Part shown: positions 15,834 to 25,314 of the stretch, in pieces
How the letters are laid out: each line of letters begins with the position of its first letter
Position numbering within the stretch: the first letter of the stretch is position 1
Source of the DNA: a bacterium
GTDB taxonomy: Bacteria > Bacteroidota > Bacteroidia > NS11-12g > UBA955
Assembly: GCA_029945665.1 (NCBI GenBank)
Contig: JAQSCZ010000020.1
Location: 1 to 46,023, forward strand
Direction of reading: 5' to 3'
Length of the DNA stretch: 46,023 nt
The notes under the pieces: model-generated
The model's database searches: none
The model's input: the letters and a program-made list of their open reading frames with translations, nothing else
What the model was told of the DNA's origin: nothing
Program-made: the position numbers and the translations under genes

Positions 15834-16835
15834 ATGATGCGAAAATTAATGATAGCTTTTATAGCCTTAGCGGGTTGGTTAAGCGAAATAAAAGCTCAAG
15901 AAATAGAGATTAAAAGATGGTATGTGGCCGACTCAAAAACAGCTTGTTTATTAGGCGATGCCATGACATCCTGTTTGCGAATTAGAGAAAGTGAAGACAG
16001 TAACTTCGTTAATTTCCCTTATACCATCGAAGGTTTTAACCATGAAAAAGGGTTTGAATATTATATTGAAGTTAATCAAGAAAAACTGAAATATCCAGAA
16101 GGCGATGGCCCAAAATACAAATGGACCTTAAACACCATAATTTATCAAAAGAATACAGTGCATTTGGACAAACGCATTTTAGCAAATAATACTTTTCAGC
16201 TCATCAACATTGAACAATTCGGCAAAAAAACATTGGCCATGAGAGCGAAACCAACTCTCATTTTCAACACAGATTCTAATTTAATTTATGGATTCAGCGG
16301 TTGCAATAATTTTAGTGCGTCATGCAGCTACGCCAATGCCTTGATGCAATTTGGCACACTTAACAGCACCTTAAAAACATGTAATTTTTCGGACATCGAG
16401 TCTAAAATCAATGAGGCACTCAAAGGCAAAGCCACTTTTTATGCCCGCCATAACATGCTTTATATTGTTTGCGAAAACTTTATGACTTTGCATCTGCGTC
16501 CAGAAAAAAAATTAGACTCAATTATCAATATCATAGAATTGGAAAAGGAACCAAAGAATGATGTTAATTTTATGAAAAACGAGGACGGCAGCTACCGTGT
16601 AAATGCACCCGCCATGCATGCAGCTACCAATTTATTTTTCATCTACCGTTCTTCCAAATTAACGGATTCAGAGCGAAAAAAAATCAAATACAAATTCATC
16701 CCAATTGGCATGAATCCTGAAATATCCATGGTTGAAATTTTAACAAAAGCCAACGAAAAACCGGATATGTATTACGCCATTATAACCTATAAAAATGGCA
16801 CCAAAAAAGAAATGGAAATAAGAGATGCCAACTAG
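15834..16835 (+). CDS. Secreted DUF4377 and META (HslJ-like) domain protein
   Basis: A 333-residue exported protein. A signal peptide (about 1-20, ending IKAQ) precedes a DUF4377-like domain (IKRWYVADSKTACLLG...CLRIRE, IEGFNHEKGFEYYIEV), then a META domain (YGFSGCNNFSASCSY, FGTLNSTLKTC) as in the heat-shock lipoprotein HslJ. Such proteins are thought to act in the envelope, but no activity is known. It starts 56 bases after mnmH and its end overlaps selD by 11 bases, so it is transcribed with the selenium genes, though no link to selenium is evident in its sequence. Confidence 0.85.
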   Translation: MMRKLMIAFIALAGWLSEIKAQEIEIKRWYVADSKTACLLGDAMTSCLRIRESEDSNFVNFPYTIEGFNHEKGFEYYIEVNQEKLKYPEGDGPKYKWTLNTIIYQKNTVHLDKRILANNTFQLINIEQFGKKTLAMRAKPTLIFNTDSNLIYGFSGCNNFSASCSYANALMQFGTLNSTLKTCNFSDIESKINEALKGKATFYARHNMLYIVCENFMTLHLRPEKKLDSIINIIELEKEPKNDVNFMKNEDGSYRVNAPAMHAATNLFFIYRSSKLTDSERKKIKYKFIPIGMNPEISMVEILTKANEKPDMYYAIITYKNGTKKEMEIRDAN

Positions 16836-17811
16836 GCTCACCTCATTTAGCAAAGGGGGCGGTTGCGGTTGTAAAATTGCACCCGATGTTTTAAGCGCCA
16901 TTCTTTCACAATCACCTATCACCAATTTTCCCGCACTTTTGGTAGGCAATAACAGCAATGATGATGCAGCGGTTTACGAAATAAATGAGGAACAATGTAT
17001 CATTAGCACCACAGATTTCTTTTTGCCAATCGTTGACAGTCCCTTTGATTTCGGTCAAATTGCTGCGGCCAATGCCATTAGCGACGTGTATGCCATGGGC
17101 GGCAACCCTATTATGGCGATTGCAATTTTAGGTTGGCCTATCGACCATTTACCCATAGCCGAAGCACAAGAAGTAATGCGCGGTGCACAAGCTATTTGTG
17201 CCAAAGCAGGCATTCCAATTGCAGGTGGACACAGCATACAAACCAGCGAACCCTTATTTGGTTTAAGTGTGAATGGTATTGTAAAAAAAGAACATCTCAA
17301 ACGAAATAATACTTGCCAAGCGGGTGATACTATCTATTTAAGTAAACCTTTAGGACTTGGTTTAATGGCCAATGCAATTAAACACGATAAACTTTCGGAA
17401 GCCGGTTATGCGCGATTGATAGCATTGTGTATCACGCTTAACACCCTTGGCCATGAATTAGGTGCGATGGAATGTGTCACTGCTTTAACAGATGTTACAG
17501 GCTTCGGTTTATTAGGCCATTTAAATGAAATGCTAGGTCCAGCTATGGGCGCTGAATTAAGCCTTGAAAAAATTCCAGTTGAGGCCGAAGCAAAGGCCAT
17601 TGCTGAACAATTTATTTATCCCAATATCACAACAAATAATTACAATTATATCAAAGACCGATGTACAGGTTTGAATGGGTTAGAATTCCTTTGGTTGTGT
17701 GACCCCCAAACCAGTGGCGGACTATTGTTCACAAGCAATGAAAAAATAATAGTGGAAGGATGTTATGAGATTGGTAACGTTACTGCAAATGGTATCATTG
17801 CTATAAATTAA
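16825..17811 (+). CDS. selD: Selenophosphate synthetase (selenide, water dikinase)
   Basis: A 328-residue PurM-like ATP-using enzyme with the active-site GGGCGCK near the N-terminus (Cys14, not selenocysteine), Lys17, and the Asp-rich motif NDDAAVY. It makes selenophosphate from selenide and ATP. With MnmH nearby it supplies tRNA selenouridine synthesis; no SelA, SelB or tRNA-Sec is in the window, so use of selenium for selenocysteine is not indicated here. The start ATG overlaps the preceding gene by 11 bases. Confidence 0.95.
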   Translation: MPTRLTSFSKGGGCGCKIAPDVLSAILSQSPITNFPALLVGNNSNDDAAVYEINEEQCIISTTDFFLPIVDSPFDFGQIAAANAISDVYAMGGNPIMAIAILGWPIDHLPIAEAQEVMRGAQAICAKAGIPIAGGHSIQTSEPLFGLSVNGIVKKEHLKRNNTCQAGDTIYLSKPLGLGLMANAIKHDKLSEAGYARLIALCITLNTLGHELGAMECVTALTDVTGFGLLGHLNEMLGPAMGAELSLEKIPVEAEAKAIAEQFIYPNITTNNYNYIKDRCTGLNGLEFLWLCDPQTSGGLLFTSNEKIIVEGCYEIGNVTANGIIAIN

Positions 17812-17891
17812 AAATGAGCGGTTCTTTGAATATTTATTTGGTTTAATTTTATCGTATTCAAAACATGCTTAACGAAGCTTTCTGCTAGCGA

Positions 17892-20408
17892 TTACTCAAT
17901 CACTATTTGACGACAAGTTTCATTCACCTTCAACAGGTAAATACCTTTAGAAAATTCTTGTACATTCAACATAAAATAATTTCCATTTAATCGCAACGAA
18001 TAACTCAGAAGCTGTTTTCCCATTAAATCATAGAGGGCCACTTCTTGTATATTTTCTTCAGAAACTATATTTAAAACCGCACTTGCAGGATTTGGATAAA
18101 CCATGATTTGTGGCTTAGCTAAAACTTTACCCAAACCGCTGCCTAAATTTCTTTTTACGTGCCCAACTTTTAATCCATTGCCAAAGCTTGTTATCCATAA
18201 CTCTCCCGGCTTATAAGGATTAAAGTATATGCGCTCCGGTTGACGGAAAATATAGGAATTTACCAATTGAAATGAAGGTGTCGCATTCTTTAGATTGTAC
18301 ATTACATAAAGACCTTGTGTTTCGGTACTTACAAAAGCTTGGCTATAGTCAATGGGATTAAAGGAGATTGAAGTTACGCGATCGAAAAGAGAGCCAGATA
18401 GCTTCGTCCAACTCGTTCCTTTGTCAGTCGTTCTATACAATCCGCCCTTATTGTTGGCACTGCCACCCCATCCACTAAAAACGCCTACATACCAAGTATT
18501 CTCTGAAGTATCGGAAGGATCAATTACTAAATCCTTGGTCCAATACTGCATGTTGGCATCGCTTTTATCAGTCCAAGTATTTGAGGTCGGATCGTAAATA
18601 AAAACGCCACTACTGGCTGTGAAATTGGCACCATAACGCGCACTAAAAGTACAGACCACTTGACCATTCTTTAAAACATTGATACTGGCTGGGTGTCCTT
18701 CTGTTCGTGGCGGGTTAGGCAATTTGGTAAAGGTTGCGCTTGCTCCTAAATTGATATTATTAGAAACATAAATTCCCCCTAACATACCGGCTCCTCCACC
18801 ACCATAATGAATGACAGAAGCATACAATGTATTGGGACGATTGGGATCGGTTGCCAACCAATAAACAGGGTGACCAAAACTATGCATCACACTCCAATTA
18901 TCGCCCTTATCGATGCTGAAATATATTTTACCTTGGGCATCAGCGGCATCTAGTTGAGCATCTTTTAATCGGGTACTTTGATACATGTCGTGAATACCTG
19001 ATGTGGCCGCGAATAAAGTGGTACCTGATTGTGCATAGCGATAAACCGAATTAACACTTAGGCCATTAAATTGATAACCCCAACTCTTACCACCATCTTT
19101 GCTACTTATGCCTCCGATATCACTAAAGGCCGCAAATACATTGTTACTATCTAGCCAATGCATTTGCCATGCAGTTGTATTTTCAATGCCAATAGAATGG
19201 TAAGCTTTGTTCTTAGGTGTAACACTTTTAGCTAAGTGCTCATCCGCAGTATCTGTGTATGCTTGTCTCCAAGTGGCACCGCCATCGCTACTCACATGGA
19301 CAAAACTAAAATCCGGAAAAATAACCTTGTTGGAATTATTAGGCGCTACAGTGATACCAAAACAAGTTTCACCCCAACTCCAGTTTTTATCGCCTCCACT
19401 CCCACTCCATCCTGTTATTATATTCTGATTATTAGTCGTCTGAAAAACCTTGTTATAGGTGCTTCCACCATCATTTGTTTTATATACCAATGGACCACTT
19501 AAAGCATTGTCATGTCCACCTAAATAAAAGGTATTAATATCATTATCAGCCATTCCAACATACATTACAAAATCATTGGAGAAATTAAGTCCTGTTGTTT
19601 TTAAAGTCCACTTGCCGTTCGCATTATCCATGGTGTAAATACCCTTGGCATGGTTGTTATAATCCCAAGGCATAATGCCGTTATAAGTAGATGCTCCGAC
19701 CGAACTGATGCAAACGAATCTTGAAGTACCTCCATTTTTAGCTCCTTTGAAATTCCAAATAACTTCACCAGCAGGCATGCCAGTAGTGCTCAATGGCGCA
19801 AAAGCAACACCACTATTGGTCGATTTAAATAAACCTTCGTTGGTTGCAATGGTAATACTTGTACCGTCAAAAAAAGCACCTGCTAGAATAATACCTACGC
19901 CATTATTAGTTGCATGCTTTACCAAATTTAAAGTTGTACCACCATTATTGGTTATATAAATATCACCATAATAACCAATCACCACTTGATTGGGATTGTT
20001 ATAATTGGCAATTAAACGGTATACCTGCCCATAACTCGCATTGTGCCCTGTTAATACTTTCCATGTTTTACCTCCATCGGTGGTCTTTACTGGGTAGCCG
20101 CTGTTGCCATCGTTGTGATTGCTGTATGCAATCTGATCATTGTATGTATATTCATAGGTTGAAGTATTAAAAACCTGCAAGGTCTTGTGGTGAATTTGCG
20201 TATACGTTTTACCGTAATTAGTCGTGTGAAACATTTGGCTCATATCGCAACTTACATAAAACTCATCCTCGTTAATGGGATTGATGGTAGGGAAAAACAA
20301 GGCACCGCCACCGCCCATACCGCGCGGTAAAAAGGTATCGGGTAATATTTGCGAAAACAGGAAAGAACTTTTTAAAAGCAAAGCCAGTAGCAGTATTTTT
20401 TTAGTCAT
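17892..20408 (-). CDS. T9SS-exported BNR/Asp-box repeat protein
   Basis: An 838-residue protein starting at ATG 20408 (a TTG at 20438 would add 10 residues that do not fit a signal peptide). The signal peptide (KKILLLALLLKSSFLFSQ) is followed by many Asp-box motifs such as TDGGKTW, SDGGATW, KDGGKSW and TDKGTSW, indicating a large beta-propeller like those of sialidases, sortilin-like proteins and xyloglucanases. The C-terminal 75 residues (YPNPASAVLNI...LYDLMGKQLLSY...GIYLLKV) are a type A T9SS sorting domain, so it is surface-bound or released. No catalytic residues for a specific hydrolase were recognised. Confidence 0.9.
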   Translation of the reverse strand: MTKKILLLALLLKSSFLFSQILPDTFLPRGMGGGGALFFPTINPINEDEFYVSCDMSQMFHTTNYGKTYTQIHHKTLQVFNTSTYEYTYNDQIAYSNHNDGNSGYPVKTTDGGKTWKVLTGHNASYGQVYRLIANYNNPNQVVIGYYGDIYITNNGGTTLNLVKHATNNGVGIILAGAFFDGTSITIATNEGLFKSTNSGVAFAPLSTTGMPAGEVIWNFKGAKNGGTSRFVCISSVGASTYNGIMPWDYNNHAKGIYTMDNANGKWTLKTTGLNFSNDFVMYVGMADNDINTFYLGGHDNALSGPLVYKTNDGGSTYNKVFQTTNNQNIITGWSGSGGDKNWSWGETCFGITVAPNNSNKVIFPDFSFVHVSSDGGATWRQAYTDTADEHLAKSVTPKNKAYHSIGIENTTAWQMHWLDSNNVFAAFSDIGGISSKDGGKSWGYQFNGLSVNSVYRYAQSGTTLFAATSGIHDMYQSTRLKDAQLDAADAQGKIYFSIDKGDNWSVMHSFGHPVYWLATDPNRPNTLYASVIHYGGGGAGMLGGIYVSNNINLGASATFTKLPNPPRTEGHPASINVLKNGQVVCTFSARYGANFTASSGVFIYDPTSNTWTDKSDANMQYWTKDLVIDPSDTSENTWYVGVFSGWGGSANNKGGLYRTTDKGTSWTKLSGSLFDRVTSISFNPIDYSQAFVSTETQGLYVMYNLKNATPSFQLVNSYIFRQPERIYFNPYKPGELWITSFGNGLKVGHVKRNLGSGLGKVLAKPQIMVYPNPASAVLNIVSEENIQEVALYDLMGKQLLSYSLRLNGNYFMLNVQEFSKGIYLLKVNETCRQIVIE

Positions 20409-20551
20409 GGTTAATACGTTTAGGTTAAAAATATTCAATTAAACAAAAGTGACACAAAACCTCACTTCATTTGTTGAACAAATATAATTAAAAATCAATA
20501 AATGGTATCCCATGATGGAAATCCAAATGCTTTTGAACCCCTTTACGATTA

Positions 20552-21228
20552 TTTTTTAACGCAAAGAACACAGAGTTGGAAGCAACGCAAAGTGCGCGAA
20601 GTTTAAACTATTTCTCTTTGCTTGCTTTGCTTGATTTCTCTTTGCAACCTTTGCGTTTATTTTTTTTAACGCAAAGTACACAGAGTTGGAAGCAACGCTA
20701 AGTGCGCGAAGTTTAAATTTGTTTCTCTTTGGCGAGCTTTGGGTGGTTTCTCTTTTGCAAGCTTTGCGTTTATTTTTTTTAACGCAAAGTACACAGAGTT
20801 GGAAGCATCGCAAAGCGCGCCAAGTTTAAATAAATTTCTCTTTGCTTGCTTTGCGCGGTTTCTCTTTTACAAGCTTTGCGTTTATTTTTTTTAACGCAAA
20901 GAACACAGAGTTGGAAGCATCGCAAAGTGCGCGAAGTTTAAAACTATTTATCTTTGCGTGCTTTGCTTGATTTCTCTTTGCAACCTTTGCATTTATTTTT
21001 TTAACGCAAAGAGCACAGAGTTGGAAGCAACGCAAAGTGAGCGAAGTTTAAATTTGTTTCTCTTTGCGTGCTTTGCGCGTATTAAACTTTGTGTCCTTTG
21101 CGTTTAGGCTTTTTAACGCAAAGAACTCAGAGTTGGAAGCAACACAAAGTGTCCGAAGTTTAAATTTGTTTCTCTTTGCGTGCTTTGCACGTATTAAACT
21201 TTGTGTCCTTTGCGTTTAGGCTTTTTAA
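20552..21228. repeat. Tandem array of six ~111 bp hairpin-forming units
   Basis: Units begin with AACGCAAAG at 20558, 20668, 20781, 20893, 21003 and 21115 (periods 110, 113, 112, 110, 112) and the last ends near 21228. Each starts TTTTAACGCAAAGNACACAGAGTT and ends with CTTTGCGTTTA or similar, so each is an imperfect inverted repeat able to fold into a long hairpin. CGCAAAG and its complement CTTTGCG recur inside every unit. Units 1 and 4, 2 and 3, and 5 and 6 share their right halves. There are no unique spacers. It fills the convergent-free gap between two minus-strand genes; the gap part 20409-20551 shows nothing else. Confidence 0.93.
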
Positions 21229-21244
21229 AAATCATACTGACAAT

Positions 21245-24200
21245 TTACAGCAAAGAATTTTCGCGTTTTTTATAAATCACACGCATTAAACTTGGAAATA
21301 CAATCAACAGTATTGGCAATCCGACAATAAAACCTCCAATTACTGCAACCGCCAAAGGTTGTTGCATTTGGGCCCCTAATCCTATTCCTAAGCCAAGCGG
21401 CATAAGCGCAAGTATGGCTCCAAAAGCTGTCATTAACTTAGGTCTTATTCTCAAAGCAATGGCATGGTTAATTGATTCGTCGACATTACCACCTAGTTTT
21501 AAATTTGCTTTATACTGACTGACTGTAAAAATCGCATTTTCTGCAATAATACCAACAATCATAATAATGCCCGTATAACTGCTTACGTTCAGTGGAATTC
21601 CCACAAAATATAAGGCTAAAATACAACCACTAATACCCATCAGAGAAATAAACAATATCAAAACACTAATCATCCATTCCTTAAACAAAAACATAAGGAC
21701 CGCGAATACAAAAAGGGCTGCCATGGCTAAAATCAATAGCAATTCAGAAAATGATTTTTGCTGTTCAGCATATGCCCCTCCATATACAATGCTATAACCT
21801 TGTGGCAATGGCAGTTCAGCATTTAGTTTGGTTTTAATTTCTTGTATCGCACTTCCTAAATCTCTATTGTCAAGCCGAGCGGTTACTGATATCACAGATT
21901 TCAAATCCTCTCTGCGCTGCTCAACTTCGCCTGGGGTAATGGCAGTTGTACAGAAAAATGAGACAGGTCGTGTGGTTCCATCTGGTAAAAAAATAAGTTG
22001 TCTTTTCAATTTATCAAGATCATTGTTATAATAGTTTGTAAATCGCATTAGAATCCTGCGCATTTGCTCTCCATCTTGCAACTGTCCAATCTGAACACCA
22101 CCCGTCATAGCGGCTTGGGCAGGAGAAGGGGTTGGCATGTTTGAATTTATTCCCAAAGGCACGCCACCAGTATAGGCCGTAAGTTGTGTTTGAAAATCAA
22201 TTAACGAAAATTTATATTGGTTAAGTTTCTCCTGATCTGGAATAAAAGTAAGCACAGGACCAGCAGTAACCAAACCATTATTCACATCGGCGATACCATT
22301 AATTTGCTGAATAATAGGCTCTACTTTTGAAGATAATTTTCGTAAAATATTATAATCGTTGCCAAATATTTTAATTTCAATGGGTTTAGATGTACTCATT
22401 AAATCACCAAGTAAATCTGAGATTCTTTGACCAAAAGAAATATCCATCACTGGCACTTTGGTCCCTATTTGATTGCGCAAATCAGAAATCACCTCAAATG
22501 TATTTCTGTTTCTATCTTTTTTTAATTGTATCAAATAATCTCCTTCTGTGGGTTGAACAGATCGAAAGGACATTGCTGTGCCAGTTCTTCTTGAATAGGT
22601 TTCCACATCAGGATGCTTCATGATTATTTTCTCCATTTCACGGCACAAACGATCGGTTTCTTCTAAGTCAGTGCCTGGTGGTGAAAAATAATCGAGCACA
22701 ATAGACCCTTCATCTAAATCAGGTAAAAAGCCTGTTTCCAATTTTCCTGAGGCAAACCATGCGGAAGAAATAAGCACCACTATCAAGCCAAAAGAAATTG
22801 CCGGTTTATTAAAAAACCATATCAACCATTTGAATTTATTATCCGCCTGATTAGCATCCAAATGTTTGGTTTTAAAAGAGGCTTTATAACCAATTATCAA
22901 ATGAAAAACTGGCAACAGTAGCCATGTAACCAAAAAAGAGGTTATCATGGTTATCTGCATCGTATCTGAAAGTTCCTTAAAAAAAGAACCAGCCATTCCA
23001 CTCATCAATCTAAATGGAAAATGGATCACAATAGTAGCCAAAGAAGAGCCTATCATTGCTGGAAATAAATTTTTAATGGACTCTGAAACAACTATGAATT
23101 TACTTTTTTCGGGATGCTCTTCATGACCCCTATAAATTTGCTCTATAATAACAATTGCATCATCTATAATTAGACCTATTGATGCGGCTATGGCACCTAA
23201 TGACATTATATTTATGGTTATTCCAACAATAGACAGTATAAGTAAAGTGAAGGCTAAAGTTACAGGAATAGTAATCATAACGACCAAACTTGCACGCCAT
23301 GAGCGCAGAAACAATATCATTACGACGATGGCTAAAAAAAGACCTTCATAGATTGTTTTTATGACACTGTGTATACTGTCTCCAACAAAGGCACTTTGAT
23401 TGTAATACGGTTTAAGTACATAGCCTTTGGGCAATAATTTATTAATCTCTTCAACCTTATTTTCGGCACTTTTCGAAAAATCAATTAAATTAACACCAGG
23501 TTGTTTTACAAGGTCAATAAGCACCGCATCGCCTCCATTGGCATTTATCTTAATAAATTCTTGTTGCTCTTGAATTTCAATTTGTGCAATGTCTTTCAAT
23601 TTTACAACGCGGATACCGTCGTTTTTAACAATAAGATTTTCTAATGCGTTGATATCATTAACCCGCGTATCGGTAAGACTTAAATACAACCTTTTGTAAT
23701 CTGACATATAGCCGTTAGACAATACAAAATTATTATTATTAAACGCATTGATAATGGTGTTTGGAGTCATGCCAAACGAAGACATTTTAATGGCATCAGG
23801 TAAAACAACAAACTCCTTTACCTTACCTCCTCTGACTACGACATTCGCAATACCATTGATTTGGGACAATATCGGTCTTAAGATTAGATTTGCTTCATCT
23901 CTCAACGCAACTTTACTGTGAATTTTACTTTCCAAAGTCAATCCATACACTGGAAAAACAGACTGATTCATAGCTTCCGTTGTAATATTTACTCCGGGAG
24001 GCAGAAAATTCCTAATCTCATTTACTCTGCTTTCTAACTGTGTTTTGAGATTATAGATATCGAGACCCCATTCAAAATAAATATCAATAGTGGTTGCCCC
24101 TCTGCTCGTATTCGATTTTACAACAGTCACCCCTTTTACCTTTTTTACAACACTTTCCAAAGGTTTAGTAACTGTAATCATCATCTTGTCTATGGGAAGC

Positions 24201-24361
24201 TGCCCCGCATCCGCAATTAATGTAATTCTCGGGAACAATACCTCTGGAAAGAGGTTCGTTTGCATTTTAGTATAGGAGAAAATTCCCGCAATTAAAAATA
24301 AGAGCCCAATAAATAGAATTGGCTTTTTAAACACCTCGAAATAACTTTTGCCGCTTAGCAT
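21245..24361 (-). CDS. RND-family efflux pump, inner-membrane component
   Basis: A 1038-residue protein of the AcrB/CzcA superfamily: first membrane helix at 14-30, a large periplasmic loop, helices 2-6 at about 335-500, and the duplicated second half (helix 7 at about 525-540, last helices ending near 1030). Helix 4 carries IIDDAIVIIEQ with the paired Asp (about 400-401) of the proton relay, as in HAE-type pumps. It should extrude drugs, lipophilic compounds or metals by proton antiport with the adaptor and TolC-like genes just upstream. Its ATG overlaps the adaptor stop (TAATG). Substrate not decidable from sequence. Confidence 0.94.
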   Translation of the reverse strand: MLSGKSYFEVFKKPILFIGLLFLIAGIFSYTKMQTNLFPEVLFPRITLIADAGQLPIDKMMITVTKPLESVVKKVKGVTVVKSNTSRGATTIDIYFEWGLDIYNLKTQLESRVNEIRNFLPPGVNITTEAMNQSVFPVYGLTLESKIHSKVALRDEANLILRPILSQINGIANVVVRGGKVKEFVVLPDAIKMSSFGMTPNTIINAFNNNNFVLSNGYMSDYKRLYLSLTDTRVNDINALENLIVKNDGIRVVKLKDIAQIEIQEQQEFIKINANGGDAVLIDLVKQPGVNLIDFSKSAENKVEEINKLLPKGYVLKPYYNQSAFVGDSIHSVIKTIYEGLFLAIVVMILFLRSWRASLVVMITIPVTLAFTLLILSIVGITINIMSLGAIAASIGLIIDDAIVIIEQIYRGHEEHPEKSKFIVVSESIKNLFPAMIGSSLATIVIHFPFRLMSGMAGSFFKELSDTMQITMITSFLVTWLLLPVFHLIIGYKASFKTKHLDANQADNKFKWLIWFFNKPAISFGLIVVLISSAWFASGKLETGFLPDLDEGSIVLDYFSPPGTDLEETDRLCREMEKIIMKHPDVETYSRRTGTAMSFRSVQPTEGDYLIQLKKDRNRNTFEVISDLRNQIGTKVPVMDISFGQRISDLLGDLMSTSKPIEIKIFGNDYNILRKLSSKVEPIIQQINGIADVNNGLVTAGPVLTFIPDQEKLNQYKFSLIDFQTQLTAYTGGVPLGINSNMPTPSPAQAAMTGGVQIGQLQDGEQMRRILMRFTNYYNNDLDKLKRQLIFLPDGTTRPVSFFCTTAITPGEVEQRREDLKSVISVTARLDNRDLGSAIQEIKTKLNAELPLPQGYSIVYGGAYAEQQKSFSELLLILAMAALFVFAVLMFLFKEWMISVLILFISLMGISGCILALYFVGIPLNVSSYTGIIMIVGIIAENAIFTVSQYKANLKLGGNVDESINHAIALRIRPKLMTAFGAILALMPLGLGIGLGAQMQQPLAVAVIGGFIVGLPILLIVFPSLMRVIYKKRENSLL

Positions 24362-25296
24362 TATTTATTCTTTAAATTTTGTACAATGACCAAAGCAGTA
24401 TCTGTTAATCCGTAATTACCAATTCTAACAATTGTGGCATTGCTCTCAAAAATTGGTGCAAGAATTTCGGTTTGGGAATCACTATTATTACCAATCGTAA
24501 CAGGTACACGTATAGCAGTTGTATCATTCAATAATTTCATAACCCAAAATTCTTTCATCATCTCATCACTTAATACGCATTCTTTTGGCACTATCTGATT
24601 ATTCCCTCTTAAGCCCTTGTTGACTATAACCTTTACAATCATATTTTCTGGTAGGAATAATACTTCATTAGATTTGGCCAGCACTGTCTGCGTTTGGGCC
24701 ATCGCATTCATGGTTGTAAGTGACTTCGTAAATTGCGCTTTGTGAATTGAATTATCAGGAAGCACAATTGTACACGCTTTTCCCGTTTTTGCAAATTGAA
24801 TGTATTCATAGGGTACATTCACTTGAAATGTTAAATCGCTACTTTCCGAAATAGTACATAACAAAGTGCCTTCTAAAACATAATCACCCGGTTGTTGTTT
24901 GTCTAAAGTACTGATAACTCCCGAAGCTGAAGCCCTTATTTTTATTAGACCAAAACCTGCTAAGGACGAATCGAGTTTAATACCGGTGGTGCCAAGAGAA
25001 CGCCTTTCTTTTGATTCTAACTCATAAAGCAACTGTCCTTTGATAACAGCATCGCCTAACCTAACATTCACCTTGACAATAAAAGCCGGAATAGTTGCCG
25101 TTACTAAATTTCGCTTTTGATAAATTGTACTTGCTGACAATATCAGTTCATCATCTAACGACCCATAATTTATGTTGGTTACTTCAACTGGTGTTTTAGG
25201 ATTTGTAATTTCTGTTTCATCAAGTTCTTTTGGTGCCGTTTTACAGCCTAATACAAGACTCGCACAGTAAAGCATAATTATACTTTTATTTTTCAT
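24361..25296 (-). CDS. RND efflux periplasmic adaptor (membrane fusion protein)
   Basis: A 311-residue lipoprotein (lipobox LVLGC, Cys at about 18; start ATG 25296 chosen over a TTG 12 bases upstream). It has the biotinyl-lipoyl-like half motifs (NVRLGDAVIKGQLLYELE and IRASASGVISTLD...GDYVLEGTLLCTI) and a beta-barrel domain, but the helical hairpin is nearly absent, so it is shorter than usual adaptors. It links the RND pump to the outer-membrane channel. Confidence 0.9.
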   Translation of the reverse strand: MKNKSIIMLYCASLVLGCKTAPKELDETEITNPKTPVEVTNINYGSLDDELILSASTIYQKRNLVTATIPAFIVKVNVRLGDAVIKGQLLYELESKERRSLGTTGIKLDSSLAGFGLIKIRASASGVISTLDKQQPGDYVLEGTLLCTISESSDLTFQVNVPYEYIQFAKTGKACTIVLPDNSIHKAQFTKSLTTMNAMAQTQTVLAKSNEVLFLPENMIVKVIVNKGLRGNNQIVPKECVLSDEMMKEFWVMKLLNDTTAIRVPVTIGNNSDSQTEILAPIFESNATIVRIGNYGLTDTALVIVQNLKNK

Positions 25297-25314
25297 TCTT
25301 TTAGTCAAATTGAA

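Noticed and set aside
16825-17811. Selenocysteine-containing SelD or other selenoprotein genes
   Set aside because: The SelD active site has an ordinary Cys codon, and no tRNA-Sec, SelA or SelB is in the window.
20556-21035. Open frames encoding Lys/Arg-rich peptides within 20556-20813 and 20826-21035 (minus)
   Set aside because: They are translations of the tandem CGCAAAG units; periodicity of the DNA explains the open frames and repeated peptide text.
20552-21228. CRISPR array
   Set aside because: Units are about 111 bp, contiguous and without unique spacers, with no cas genes nearby.
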